Below are positions 1-11,518 of a stretch of DNA of 60,000 nucleotides, in pieces. Positions within the stretch are counted from its first letter, which is position 1, and every line of letters starts with the position of its first letter. Under the pieces are notes generated by a model that was not told the origin of the DNA, searched no databases, and saw only the letters and a program-made list of their open reading frames with translations. Made by a program: the position numbers and the translations under genes. Location: assembly GCF_910592395.1 (NCBI RefSeq), contig NC_088308.1, positions 9,627,001-9,687,000 on the forward strand, given 5' to 3'. This stretch comes from Lineus longissimus. Lineage: Eukaryota > Nemertea > Pilidiophora > Heteronemertea > Lineidae.

Positions 1-181
1 ACAAAGCAAGAAGTACCAAAATTACAGGTAATTGGCAGTAGTAATAAGTAAAACAGGTGAGACCATTGCTTCTCGATAGATTTTTTGAGCATCAACATTG
101 TTGATATTGTCCTATATTGGGACATTTTGAATCTAATCCAGCGATTTTTTCCTCTCAGATTGTGCTGACTGATTACTGTTT

Positions 182-535
182 ACATTTACATTCCTGTATA
201 ATCTCAAGTTTACATTACACATTCCTGTATAATCTCAAGTGTACATTACACATTCCTGTATAATCTCAAGTGTACATTACACATTCCTGTATAATCTCAA
301 GTTTACATTACACATTTGTGTATAATTTCAAGTTTACATTACACATTCCTGTATAATCTCAAGTTTACATTACACATTTGTTTCAATTTCAAGTTTACAT
401 TACACATTTGTGTACAATTTCAAGTTTACATTACACATTCCTGTATAATTTCAAGTTTACATTACACATTTCTGTACAATTTCAAGTTTACATTACGCAT
501 TCCTGTATAATCTCAAGTTTACATTACACATTATC
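182..535. repeat. 31-bp minisatellite, about 11 units
   Basis: Tandem copies of a 31-bp unit (core cctgtataatctcaagttta followed by cattacacatt) run up to a few bases before the 3' splice site at 541-542. Units differ by single substitutions such as ataatctc/acaatttc. The open frames here are only the repeat translated. It lies in an intron of the coiled-coil gene. Confidence 0.9.
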
Positions 536-542
536 CTTTCAG

Positions 543-725
543 CTTGCTGAACAGAAGATGAAATATGAGCAAGACCGTGGCCATACGGTGCACACCCACC
601 ACAAGGAGAGAGAGATGATTCACCATGAACACGAACAAGAAATCGAATTACTGAAGGAGAACTTCCACAAGGATCGCCAGGATCTCGAGGAGAGAGCAAG
701 GCAGCATAAGGAGAGGGATGCGAAG
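543..725 (+). CDS. CEP112: Coiled-coil gene, exon a
   Basis: 61 codons, phase 0 at both ends, acceptor ctttcag and donor gtgagc. It encodes LAEQKMKYEQ onward, a run of E/K/R/H heptads typical of coiled coil. Confidence 0.8.
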
Positions 726-3700
726 GTGAGCTGAATGTTGTCCTTCTCTATAAGCTAACCCTGGCCTCGCCTTTTCTAAACATGTAACTGTAATTTACAA
801 ATTGACATTGGCACTGCTTAGTGTTTCTTCTATAGACACAAACAAGAGTGCAGCACCATGGCCACTCTAAAAGTGTTTCGAGCCTTTTTACAGAATAGCA
901 AGTGCATTTTCTATAATAGAAAGACGCTAGCTTGTAGTTCATCTCCCCTCGGATGAAATGCACTGACTGAGCCATGATCCTTCAAGACTTGGCCCATTAT
1001 AAAATCTGAAAATACCATTTTTTTCCAAAACAAAATGTCAGCCATTACATAAATGGTACATTTCGTCTTCAACCAAAGAGAAGTAACAGTGATTTTTGTT
1101 GTACCTTGTGAATATTTTTTTATCAGATTATCAGTGATTTTGAACAGCAAGTGCGCATGTTGAGGGAGGAGGTGGCTAGTTCTAATAACCTGAGGAAACA
1201 ACAACTCGTTGAACTTGGTCTGTTACGGGAAGAGGAGAAACAGAAGAGTGAACGCGATCACGAATGTCAGGTAGGAATAAGGATATTGACTTGCGATGAT
1301 TCTCTGTAAAAATAGTGCCATGAATCTGTTTTCTCTTCAAAAACAGCAGCAGTGCCTATGTGAAGTCAGCAAACATCAAAAGTTAAATTAAGTCAAGTAC
1401 ATGTAGATTCACGAGGACGTCTTGCCATCTGTTGATGTCAGATTGCTTTATGTATGGCTGGCCATTCCAGCAGTGGTCCACAGAGGCCACCATTACCATA
1501 AGTGTGAGGTCACAAAATTGTCTACATGTACATCATACTTACCTCTGTTGCCATTCCTGCACTGGTCCACAGAGGCCACCATTACCATAAGTGTGAAGTC
1601 ACAAAATTGTCTACATGTACATCATACCTACCTCTGTTGCCATTCCTGCACTGGTCTACAGAGGCCACCATTACCATAAGTGTGAAGTCACAAAATTGTC
1701 TACATGTACATCATACCTACCTCTGTCACCATTCCTGCACTGGTCCACAGAGGCCACCATTACCATAAGTGTGAGGTCACAAAATTGTCTACATGTACAT
1801 CATACCTACCTCTTTTGCCATTCCTGCACTGGTTACCATAAGTGTGAGGTCACAAAATTGTATACATGTACATCATACCTACCTCTGTTGACATTCCTGC
1901 ACTGGTCCACAGAGGCCACCATTACCATAGGTGTGAGGTCACAAAATTGTCTACATGTACATCATACCTACCTCTTTTGCCATTCCTGCACTGGTTACCA
2001 TAAGTGTGAGGTCACAAAATTGTATACATGTACATCATACCTACCTCTGTTACCATTCCTGCACTGGTCCACAGAGGCCACCATTACAATACCATATTAA
2101 GTGTAATGTCACAAAATTGTAATTACGTCATACCTACCTCTATTGTTGTAGGTAGTTTTTTTCACAAGTGCCCGACTGCCAGCGACGTTAATCTTTGAAT
2201 GTACATGATATGACGTCATTTTTGCCAACATAGCTGACATTTTTGTGGTGCTATTCTACGTTTATCCCTTGAATGGCCGATTCAAATGTCCAGTGTATTT
2301 CATGTGGCAATATTTCAGCACTTAGATTTTGTCAGCTGTGATTTATCTTGCTGGTTTCTCACAGGTAAAGGGAATCAGAAAATATTTTAAAATGCAATCT
2401 ACTGACTCTATAAAGCTACATTACACGCCAAAGTTGCAATGTCAGTAGTGAACTATATAATGATAGCTGCTAATCTTTTACAGTTTACAGTACAGTAGAA
2501 CCTCTCTATTAAGGACACCCACGGGACTGACATTGCTGTCCTTAATAGAGAGGTGTCCTGATTAGAGAAGTCAAATTGAATGGAAACCACCAATTTGGAA
2601 CCAAAACTAGTCTCCTTAATAGAGAGGTGTCCGCTAAGGGAGGTTCCACTGTATTTCAATTCACTGTTTTCCCTAATCTGTAGATCATGAAGATGAAGTC
2701 CCAACTTGAACAGCAACGACTTGACCTACAGAAGATGCACAGTGCAGAGATGGAGAGAACCTTAGAGAAGACAAATTCCAGGCTGAAAGATATCGAACAA
2801 GAGTATTCAATGAGGAATCTCAAGGCAGCAGACGTATGTGTCGTTAAACAAATAATATACTGTGTGAACCCCTTGCTCGGCTGACTTGAAATTTTTAGGG
2901 GGTGTAGGCCTAGTGTGTCAAAGGGTCCCTATTGTTTTTTGGCGCGTTCCAAAATCCAATATGGCCGCCAGCCGCCATCTTAGATTTACGCATTCCGCTC
3001 GTTTACTAGAGAACCAGAGGTCCAACAGTCTTCACAAACTTTTGTGGTGTGATGGTCTATGGTAGGGGAGGTTCCCTATCGATTTTGGGCCCGACCCGAA
3101 ATCAAAGATGGCCACCAGCCACCATCTTAGATTTTCGCATTCCGCTCGTTAACTGGAGAACCGGAGGTCCAACAGTCTTCAAACTTTTGTGGCGTAATGG
3201 TCTATGGTAGGGGAGGTTCCCTATCGATTTTGGGCCCGACCCGAAATCAAAGATGGCCGCCAGTCACCATCTTAGATTTTGACATTCCGCTCGTTAACTG
3301 AAGAACCAGAGGTCCAACAGTCTTCAAACTTTTGTGGTGTAATGGTCTATGGTAGGGGCGGTTCCCTATCGATTTTGGGCCAGACCCAAAATCAAAGATG
3401 GCCACCAGGTCCCCGACTTGGTGATTTGTATTCTGCCCCGTAAATTAAGAACCGAGTGAGTGACAGACCTGAAACTTATGTGGTGTTATTACCTAGTGTA
3501 GGGGAGGTTCCCTATCCATTTTGGGCCCGACAGACCTGAAACTTATGTGGTGTGATGAGGTTGTGTAAGGGAGGTTCCCTGTCGATTTTGGGCCTGACCC
3601 TCGAGGTGCGCTTATAGCCACAATTTCATATTTATAGGCTAAATAACGCGCGCAATGAACATATTAACACACCAGAGGTCCACAATGCGACAATCATTTT

Positions 3701-5292
3701 CGGTCGGATCATTTATTGGAGCAATAACGCTGCTGCACCAATCGCTATACATTTCCTAGTTGGTTGCCTCTAACCTCTTGAATCCCAGGGGTCGGTCATT
3801 TTAAAATAACGTTTTTTCCCAACCACCAACAGGTCGCGGTCAGTGATATTTTTATTCCCTTGAGCTGGGACGCTAGTTTATTGCTTGTTTTAGCGTGTTT
3901 GATGTACAGTTGGGTCAGTTAGAGCACGCCTGGGTAGATGGCGCCTCGGTACCGAACTTTGGCGGTTGTATGTGGGCGCTATACAAAATCAGACCCAATT
4001 TCGCAACCATGTGACCAACCTGGGATCCCGGGATTTTCAAGTTTTGGGATTCAAGAGGTTAAGTTAACTTTGTAGTGGGTTAGGTAAACTGTTGGAAAGA
4101 AAATCACTGGTTGAATTAGCTTTTATCGCTTTCAGAGCATGAGTGAGTTACAAACTACGATCGAACAGCTGCGTAATGAGCACAAGAGAGAGCGTGAGAA
4201 GGCAGAGCAGCAGTTTATGGAGGCGCTCACCAAGAGTGAGGAAGAGAGACGCAATCTTCGCAGGCAGCAGGCTTCCACGTTTACCGTGAGTGTCACCATG
4301 TTGTAATGTCATCTTCAGTGTCAATAAAGAAGTTGTGCCTCATCCCGACGCCTTATCTGAGGTGACTCCATAATCCACAATTCGGACAGCAGCTGACGAG
4401 AGTTTTTCAAATAAAAATTCAAGCATTTTAGTTTAAAGTCGATTGATAATCTCTCTTCAGGCTGCTCAACAACAGATGGAAATGACGCAGAACAGAACTC
4501 GGGAGCTCGAGTTGAAGACACAACAACTTGAAATGGATCATGAAGAAAAGGTAAAGACTCTTTCACCTGCGTTTGTACAAAGCAATGAGTTTGTGGCAAT
4601 TCTGATCTGCGACGTGGCACCGATGTGCAACCAGGTTACAACAGTGTCATTCATGCTGAGGCTATGATTAACCACTTAATGCTGTAAGACGTATATATAC
4701 GCAAAGTCTATCTGAACCACTCTGCCGTAAGGCGTAATACGTCAGCCATCCACAGGATTGTTTCATGTAAAATCCTGTACTAAAACCCCTATTCAAACAA
4801 TCACGGGAATCTCCAGCTCAAACTGAAACTGAGGAGGCTTCATTCTTCCCAAAAACACCAGCTGGCAGCACTTGATCGATGGCGGCTGCAAAGACAAAAA
4901 ATGATGTATTCCTGAAATAAATTCCGGCAGAGCGGTAAGGGAAGACAAATTTTATTGCTGCAATAAGTGGTTAATCTGCACTAATTTTGGGCAGTTTTGT
5001 CAACATCTTCAAGTTTGCTTGTCAGCAGCAATATTTTTTAACCTCGCTGTAAAATCTACCATGCTGCCCTCTTTTCCAGATCCTGCAAGTGAAACTTCAA
5101 TACGAACAACGCATCCGCGGCCTCATGCCAGCAGCCATGCAGAGAGAGCTGGAAGATACCATCACTTCTCTGCAAGAACAGGTCACAGCCCTTCAACAAC
5201 GAGTGGTCATTCTGCAGGAGGACTTGGATATGCAGTACGCACAGCCTGGTATTGGACCTCACTATTCGTCCCCTATCAAAACTGCAAGTTGA
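543..5292 (+). CDS. CEP112: C-terminal part of a coiled-coil centrosomal protein, probably CEP112 (partial, six exons)
   Basis: Six exons can be joined by good AG/GT sites, all phase 0: 543-725, 1127-1270, 2684-2833, 4136-4285, 4461-4550, 5080-5292 (TGA at 5290-5292). They give 309 residues, nearly all charged heptad coiled coil rich in E, K, Q and R, with no membrane segment or enzyme motif. The last exon reads MQRELEDTITSLQEQVTALQ and then QRVVILQEDLD; from memory this resembles the C-terminus of CEP112/CCDC46, a centrosome and spindle-pole coiled-coil protein. The 5' part of the gene lies outside the window. The last nine residues (SSPIKTAS and the stop) come from the first unit of a 55-bp minisatellite. 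An alternative last exon may lie at 11519-11619. The coding call is secure; the family name is moderately so, since coiled coils resemble each other. Confidence 0.6.
1127..1270 (+). CDS. CEP112: Coiled-coil gene, exon b
   Basis: 48 codons, phase 0, acceptor tatcag and donor gtagga. It encodes IISDFEQQVRMLREEVASS and further heptads rich in E and K. Confidence 0.8.
1440..2150. repeat. 89-bp minisatellite with long and short units
   Basis: Tandem units contain ccattcctgcactggtccac, agaggccaccattaccataa and gtgtgaggtcacaaaattgt. Full units recur every 89 bp. Two units (near 1830 and 2000) lack the ccacagaggccaccatt part, giving an alternating pattern that implies higher-order duplication. Open frames up to 161 codons here are repeat translations. 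It is intronic. Confidence 0.9.
2491..2653. mobile_element. Pogo/Tigger-like MITE
   Basis: A 163-bp near-palindrome bounded by TA, with ends TACAGTAGAACCTC and GAGGTTCCACTGTA and internal ctctctattaaggaca inverted repeats. A TA target and CAGTGGAACCTC-type ends are typical of non-autonomous pogo-group elements. It lies in an intron just before the exon at 2684. Related copies are at 7465 and 8751. Confidence 0.7.
2684..2833 (+). CDS. CEP112: Coiled-coil gene, exon c
   Basis: 50 codons, phase 0, acceptor ctgtag and donor gtatgt. It encodes IMKMKSQLEQQRLDLQKMHS and further heptads. Confidence 0.8.
2940..3610. repeat. 145-bp tandem repeat, about four and a half units
   Basis: Units contain ggtaggggaggttccctatc, gattttgggcccgaccc, atggccgccag and cattccgctcgtt. 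The phrase ggtagggg recurs at 3061, 3206 and 3351, exactly 145 bp apart. The last units are shorter and more diverged. The rest of the intron (3610-4135) shows nothing recognisable. Confidence 0.85.
4136..4285 (+). CDS. CEP112: Coiled-coil gene, exon d
   Basis: 50 codons, phase 0, acceptor ctttcag and donor gtgagt. It encodes SMSELQTTIEQLRNEHKRER and continuing coiled coil. Confidence 0.8.
4461..4550 (+). CDS. CEP112: Coiled-coil gene, exon e
   Basis: 30 codons, phase 0, acceptor ctcttcag and donor gtaaag. It encodes AAQQQMEMTQNRTRELELKT and further heptads. Confidence 0.8.
4668..4974. mobile_element. piggyBac-like MITE with TTAA ends
   Basis: A 307-bp intronic segment is flanked by TTAA on both sides. 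The inverted ends are CCACTTAATGC on the left and CCACTTATTGC on the right (reverse strand). A TTAA duplication with ends starting CC fits piggyBac-type non-autonomous elements. No coding sequence. Confidence 0.5.
5080..5292 (+). CDS. CEP112: Coiled-coil gene, last exon with stop
   Basis: Acceptor cttttccag; 70 codons then TGA at 5290-5292. It begins ILQVKLQYEQRIRGLMPAAM and carries the most family-like stretch, RELEDTITSLQEQ. From 5269 the coding sequence is also the first unit of the 55-bp minisatellite. Confidence 0.8.
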   Translation: MLQVKLQYEQRIRGLMPAAMQRELEDTITSLQEQVTALQQRVVILQEDLDMQYAQPGIGPHYSSPIKTAS

Positions 5293-5998
5293 CTTCATTG
5301 GGATTGAAGTTTTGGCTCATTTGTCCCCTATCAAAACTACAAGTTGACTTCATGGGATTGAAGTTTTGGCTCATTTGTCCCCTATCAAAACTACAAGTTG
5401 ACTTCATTGGGATTGAAGTTTTGGCTCATTTGTCCCCTATCAAAACTACAAGTTGACTTCATTGGGATTGAAGTTTTGGCTCATTTGTCCCCTATCAAAA
5501 CTGCTAGTTAACTTCATTATTGGGATTTATTTGGCTCATTTGTCCCCTATCAAAACTACAAGTTGACTACATTGGGATTGAATTTTTGGCTCATTTGTCC
5601 CCTATCAAAACTGCAAGTTGACTTCATTGGGATTGAAGTTTTGGCTCATTTTTCCCCTATCAAAACTACAAGTTGACTTCATTATTGGGATTGAAGTTTT
5701 GGCTCATTTGTCCCCTATCAAAACTGCAAGTCGACTTCATTTGGATTGAAGTTTTGGCTCATTTATCCCCTATCAAAACTGCTAGTTAACTTCATTATTG
5801 GGATTGAAGTTTTGGCTCATTTGTCCCCTATCAAAACTGCAAGTTTACTTCATTATTGGGATTGAAGTTTTGGCTCATTTGTCCCCTATCAAAACTGCAA
5901 GTTGACTTCATTATTGGGATTGAAGTTTTGGCTCATTTGTCCCCTATCAGAACTGCAAGTTGACTTCACTGGGATTGAAGTTTTGGCTCATTTGTCAG
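5269..5998. repeat. 55-bp minisatellite, about 13 units, starting inside the coding exon
   Basis: Units begin tcccctatcaaaactgcaag and continue ttgacttcattgggattgaa gttttggctcatttg. Lengths are 54-58 bp, with an attatt variant and a ctagttaac variant. The first unit contains the TGA stop of the coiled-coil gene, so the rest would lie in its 3' untranslated region. Confidence 0.92.
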
Positions 5999-7464
5999 AG
6001 ATTCTTAAGGTTCCTGCTGTTGATATGCTGAAAGCAGGGTACGTAGGGTCTCTTGTAGTATCTTTCAGCACGTCAATTTACTTCCTGACTGGCAAAATAG
6101 TTTTTCAGCATCATTACCTCTCTGTGGATTTGAATCCGAAACAATCCATGACAGATGTTGATAATCATGTCTGTTTACTAGTAAGTAGCATCACACGAGA
6201 TTTTAGTTTAGTTGTCTTTGAATTAGATATTTTAGACTCTAGTTATTTATTAAACTGGTATGTAGGATTTTAGACCTTAAGGTATCAGTTGTGGTTTCAA
6301 GGTATTCAATAGAAATTTATATTACCTAGACTCTTTCTTTTTCATTCTCTTCGTTAGTCAACCAGTTCTCCATAAGACATATTTATGTGTAATCTTCGTT
6401 TTCATTCCGTTTTTTGAATAAGGTTCCTACCTTTTACCTGATAACTTATTGGAACTGTGATACGATTATAATTCGTCACCCTCATGAAATAAATGCCCAA
6501 GTCCTTTCTTTCCAAATTGATATTTTGGCCTAAGTCAGCTCTTTACCATAAGAGTCACCTGTGGTAAAAGTGCTTAACTGTCTCACCTCCTGGAGTGTAG
6601 GAAGGTCACTGGAATAACTGCCAATGTCAAGCTGGGGACTTAGGCAGATTTACCTTAGGCCTAAATCAAACAAATGTGACTGAGGCAGTTTAACATCAAC
6701 CAACATGGCCACCAGAAACAGCACAATCAAGAAAAGCCTCTCAATTAATGCAGTTATTTCTGTGATTGGAGACAAACTCTCAAGTGGTAAGTTAGAAAAT
6801 ATACTGCAATAACTTTGAAGTGGATGTAAAACCCACAAGCTGGACTCTTTGATATGCCTTGCCCTACATTGTAAGTCATGGCTTTCTTAAATCAAATTGC
6901 CTATCCTAAGTCGCATTTGAGTATATGTCAAACTGCCCAGGTCATCTTGACCCGTTATGTAAACACCAGTAAGACATATTATCAATTGCATGTTCATTGT
7001 CATGTTTTTACATGTTATTCTCAGTTACATGTAAATGTACATGTAGCTGCAAAAGTTAGGAAATGAATAAGTTTTTTCCATTTTTCCAAAGTGGAAAATG
7101 TGACTTGGGCAATTATTTTATGAGGGTGACAATATGGTACTGGTAACCCTGGACATCTACATTTTAAACTCTGTTTTGGATGATAAATAAAGAGAAGGCG
7201 TTTTGAGAGTGAGTAACAACACTTTGGAAAAGCACATCACAAGCATATCCTGCTACACAGCCAGGAAAACAGTCCAGTGGTTTTGTCTTTTATTATTTAG
7301 ATAGAATAAACAAGTGCACATTTTAATGCTGAATGTGTAACAAAGAATATGATCGATGGATTCTTCTCCTTGGGTGTAGAGTGTACAAATTATGTCAAAC
7401 AGCTTGATGCTCAGTCTGCTAGCTGGCTAGTAGAAATCATAATTCATAGTTTTTAACAATATCG
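5999..7464 (+). other. Possible 3' UTR and intergenic sequence
   Basis: AT-rich sequence with no convincing exon on either strand. AATAAA at 6488-6493 is a candidate poly(A) signal for the coiled-coil gene. The acatgtaaatgtacatgta stretch near 7025 is low-complexity. Confidence 0.3.
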
Positions 7465-7646
7465 TACAGTGGAACCTCCCTTAGCGGACACCTCTCTATT
7501 AAGGAAAACCTCGCTATTAAGGACACTAGTTTTAGTCCCAAATAGGTTGTTTCCATTCAATTTTACCTCTCTGATCAGGACACCTTTCTATTAAGGACTG
7601 CACTTGTCAGACTCATGGGTGTCCTCAATAGAGAGGTTGTACTGTA
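7465..7646. mobile_element. Pogo/Tigger-like MITE, second copy
   Basis: Same family as 2491-2653: starts TACAGTGGAACCTCC, ends GAGGTTGTACTGTA, with internal ctctctattaagga inverted repeats and terminal TA. Confidence 0.65.
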
Positions 7647-7929
7647 CTTGCCGTGAAAACATCAGGCAGCTTGGTTTATGTGCAGTTATCTTCTGTTTTC
7701 TGCAAAATTACACACGCCTGTAATGTACCGACAGAGTTACATTTTGTGCTTGTAAATTTTGTGGAACTGGTTAGATCGCAAAGACTGCAAACAAAACACC
7801 TGCAAAATGTCCTGTATGTGGGACTGTACTACCGTGAAACATCCCTTGTGGATGGTCTTTGACCTAGATCTCACTTACTGAACCTTTTGAAATGATGACT
7901 TGTTAAAAAGCGCAGTAATAGACACTTTG

Positions 7930-8190
7930 ATTTCAGATATAAACCCTAAAAAGGGTTGACCATAAGAAGATGATTTTGGCTAGAACTTGTAAACCTAAAG
8001 CAATTAAAACTCCTTCAAAATGAAGTGAATGCCAATTAAAAGAGTCGAAGTCTGTCCTCTGGAAAACACAGAACTGACTCCCACCCCTGAAATGAGCATT
8101 CACTTTGTTTTGAAGGAGTTCTAATTGCTTTAGGATTTCATGTTCTTGCCAAAATTGCGATACCTATGGTCAACCCTTTAAACTGTTAAA
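7930..8190. mobile_element. Palindromic MITE (ttttggctagaac family), copy 1
   Basis: Two arms pair: attttggctagaacttg with aagcaattaaaactccttca on the left, and the reverse complements gaaggagttctaattgcttt and catgttcttgccaaaatt on the right. The outer ends read aaagggttgaccat and atggtcaaccctt. Further copies are at about 18243 and 32926. Confidence 0.7.
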
Positions 8191-8440
8191 CCATGTAAAA
8201 TATGAAAATGTATGTTATATCATGGCACAATTTACTTTTTTGTTACTTACAACTTGATTTTATAAATGTTAGATCTCACTTGAATATTTGATATGCGAGG
8301 CTGGCACTCCTGATACTTTTTTCACTATCAAGATAGATTTATTGCGAGTGCTCTAACAATGAATGATTGAAAGGATGAAATATATATTGATGTAATAAAA
8401 TATTCTTGATAAGATATGCCATTCCATCGTCATTTCTTTT

Positions 8441-8984
8441 GGCTTACTGGACTTTGCGCAACGAAACGAAACGAGCGAAATGGGGGAGCGACCATTATGT
8501 TTTACCCCGGTACGTCAAGTTCGATACATGGTGTCAGTCACCAGTGAGTGATGACCCACATCCACCCAGGCAGCTGAGACACATGTCTTGTTGGACATGC
8601 CTACCGATTTTTACTAAATAAAAGCATAACTTCACTTCACACTTTTCGGGGTTGAAAATATACTCACGTAAATCACCAAAATTACATGCCAAATTCGCAC
8701 ATGACCTGTTATTTTTCAAAGCTTGGAAGCTCAAATGTCTGAATGTAATGTACAGTGGAACCCCGGTCGGCGACCACCTCAGTAACGCGACCACCCCGCG
8801 AACACGACCAAAATTCTCCGGTCCCGAATGGTTTTCTCTCTAATTCCCATTAACTGGCCCTCGCTAATAGTTTTGATCGTCGGTTTTTGATACGAATCAT
8901 TTCCTGTATGGCCGTTACAAGCCGTTGTCTGAATATGATGTGAACCTGTTTACCGTTCAAATATTGCGCAAAGTCCAGTAAGCC
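8441..8984. mobile_element. 544-bp element with perfect 21-bp terminal inverted repeats
   Basis: The 21 bases at 8441-8461 (starting ggcttactggactttgcg) recur exactly inverted at 8964-8984. The interior is non-coding and includes a one-ended pogo-like fragment from 8751. This looks like a non-autonomous DNA transposon; the superfamily is not clear. Confidence 0.6.
8751..8850 (+). repeat. Pogo-like element end fragment
   Basis: Starts tacagtggaaccccggtcgg and continues cgaccacctcagtaacgcga. It matches the left end of the TACAGTGGAACC family but has no right end. Confidence 0.45.
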
Positions 8985-9228
8985 ATTTCTTTTCACCAGA
9001 AAGTTGGCAGTTCATCAAAATCTAGGAAGAGTATTTCCCCTTCTGTAGTTAAAGCCCAGCTGCGCTCTGACCAGGTTCCTGGCGACCGATTTGGAAAGTG
9101 GTCCATTCTGGTGCTTTGGATTTGTCCAAGACGAATTTCAACTGGTTGCGACTATGGGCAAGATAATATGTAAAGAGCAATCTCTAGTGAACTCACACAA
9201 CTGTCCTTCTGACATATATTATATAGCC

Positions 9229-9340
9229 AGTACATTGGGGGATGAGTCCCCCAAACCCCCTCCCCCGTTCTCTGAAAGTGACAGGTTTTAGTCAGTACAT
9301 TGGGGGGAAGCCCCCCCCCCAACCCCCCCACTGGACTCTA
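9229..9340. repeat. G/C-run repeat pair
   Basis: Two imperfect copies of a cagtacattgggggatgagtc-type unit, each followed by runs of 5-9 C. The pattern resembles the G-run tails of the elements at 11821-13980. The runs could form G-quadruplexes on the minus strand. Confidence 0.5.
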
Positions 9341-9445
9341 AAAATAGAATTCCTTGGAGACGCTGAACAATAAGGCCCCATAAAGAAATAGTCCCCGCCC
9401 CGGTAGCTGGAAGAAGCAGCTCTTTGTGGCAAAATAATAATTGAA

Positions 9446-9812
9446 TGCATGTCATGACACCCAGGAGCTTTTTCTCATTTCTGAAACAGTTGCATGGTTG
9501 GAATGAATTTCCAAATCAGTCCGTCAAATCTCTATGCAATGAAAATGGAAATGTCACAACTGTCTCCACCGACGTTGTCCTGTATGTCCTAGCAGACGAT
9601 TTTTAAATAAATGATGTGATTGATATACTTGTAGATATGAATGAATTATTTCTTCAATGATATGAAAATTGAAAACCCTCTGACATGCCTGAGTACAAAA
9701 ATGCAGAGGCAAGACACACCATGCATGTCATGACACCCAGGAGCTTTTTCTCATTTCTGAAACAGTTGCATGGTTGGAATGAATTTCCAAATCAGTCCGT
9801 CAAATCTCTATC
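9446..9812 (+). repeat. Direct repeat of about 90 bp, 275 bp apart
   Basis: The segment atgcatgtcatgacacccag gagctttttctcatttctga onward occurs at 9446-9535 and again at 9721-9812. The phrases aatgtcacaactgtctcc and agcagacgatttt also recur after each copy, so a roughly 280-bp unit was duplicated. The long frame at 9685 is not recognisable as a protein. Confidence 0.7.
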
Positions 9813-9969
9813 CAAATGGAACATTATGACCACTCTATATTTGTGCAGTAGTGTTAAAACTGACTTTTTTGAAGTAAAGTACGTAAATCGAGAAGAAGAG
9901 GACGTTTACTTCGTCTGCAATGAAATGTCACAACTGTCTCCGCCGACGTTGTTGTCCTGTATGTTCTAG

Positions 9970-10620
9970 CAGACGATTTTTAGCTCAGCTGACAAAGTCA
10001 GCGGAGCTAGTCAAATAGCTATTCGATTGGTGTCCGTCCTTCCATCATGCCATCTGTAGACAAAGTTGGGCATTTTGTAATCATACAACCGAGGCACTTC
10101 AAATCTAGTCTTGCTTATAAACACCGCAGAAAATGTTGCTTACGGAAAAAAATTTGGGCGATTCGACTCAAATTCAGCTCCCTAGGGGGCAAAATGCGTA
10201 AATGAAAAAACAATTTTTTGACGCTCTATTCCAGCAGATAAAAGCTTGAAATAAAGTTGAAAAGGTCTTCATGATACAGAAGTTTTGATATAAAATAGAT
10301 TAGTTTCGATTTATATCACCAGTTGGCGGTAGTGAGCAAAACTGTTGTTTGACCCCGGATGACCCCGCTTTAAATTTCCCGCCGAGGTTACCTGGAGAAC
10401 TATCGTCAAGAAAATGGCGGTGACATTTTTATTTCTACCGGAGTGATGATTTTGTAAGTGACGAATTTTCTTTTTTAAGCCTTTACGGAAACGTATTTTG
10501 GTACGAAACTTCACACGTTTATAGAAAAGATCAACGAGAATGTGTTCAAATGCCCTCATAACGATGAGTTCAACAGAATTTGGTCAAAACAACCTTCGAA
10601 TGGAGTCAACTTTCTTTGCG
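9970..10620. repeat. Diverged copy of the dispersed repeat seen at 22128
   Basis: Begins tttttagctcagctgac and later has ttccagcagat, gataaaatagattagtttcg-like text and atatcaccagttggcggtag. The same series occurs in order at 22671-22790 (ttccagcagattg, ttaaatagattaatttcg, atatcactaggtggcggta). It is non-coding. Confidence 0.5.
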
Positions 10621-11450
10621 AAATTGAAGCGACGACCTCATTATTTATCGTAATTTATGCAGATCTGAGTCCAGCTGATGGGTGATGTTCTGATTTGTGT
10701 TCAAACTATTGGAAACTTCGGAAATTAGTTCTATTAGTTCTACTATTCTGCAGGAGTATATTATAGCCATTGATGTTGACAGCTAAAAGCACGAAAACTT
10801 TGTTCAGGTTTCTCGTCCAATCACGTGACCTCTCCAACACTCGATAATGCACTCTTTTCGTCCACGTTTTAGGCCAATCTTCGGCCTGAACATGAAATCT
10901 AATAAGCGCAGTACTTAAAGGCCGTGGTTTCCCTCGATGTTTCTCTCGCCTTGAAAACATTCCTGGGTAAAATCCATTGAGATTAGCCGAGTTAATCCAC
11001 TTTTTCCGTGCCTAAATCTCTGCCGCTGAATTCTATAAATAGAAATTATTAACATCGCGGCAGTGTGGTTCCCATTGTGCGCCCTCCCACTTCACACCAT
11101 GTCAGGAACTTTTACGGAGAGAGAGGGCGTGCGGTAAGAAGAATGGCCAAAATGACGTCACATTTTCCTGGCAATGTCTCTTGCCAGACCAGTGAAAGCA
11201 TCTTTACAGACAACGTTAGAACTAGAAACGAATATGTTAATTTGCAAAATTAAAAGCAGATTTCACCACTAACCAGCCAAATCGGAATACGACGGCGCAA
11301 AATGTTCTCGCTTTCCTCCTGCTAAAAAACCCTGTTCCCGCACTCCTATTTTAATTTATGCCAAGGAATATGATATGATCTGTTTTCACTTTTTTGTAAT
11401 TAAATGGTATTCATATAATGAGATCAATAGTAGTGTCCGTGTCAGATCCC
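10621..11450. other. No recognisable feature
   Basis: About 830 bp of AT-balanced sequence. Short open frames show no family motif. Confidence 0.3.
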
Positions 11451-11488
11451 ATCATGGAGGTATAAATAATTATTTATACCTCCATGAT
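11451..11488. repeat. Perfect 38-bp palindrome
   Basis: The 19 bases atcatggaggtataaataa are followed directly by their exact reverse complement, giving a cruciform-capable palindrome with no loop. Confidence 0.85.
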
Positions 11489-11518
11489 CACATCGTTCAA
11501 CTAGTCTTCTCTCCCCAG

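Noticed and set aside
1422-2100. Long open frames of 80-161 codons
   Set aside because: They are translations of the 89-bp minisatellite; its length variants keep a frame open by chance.
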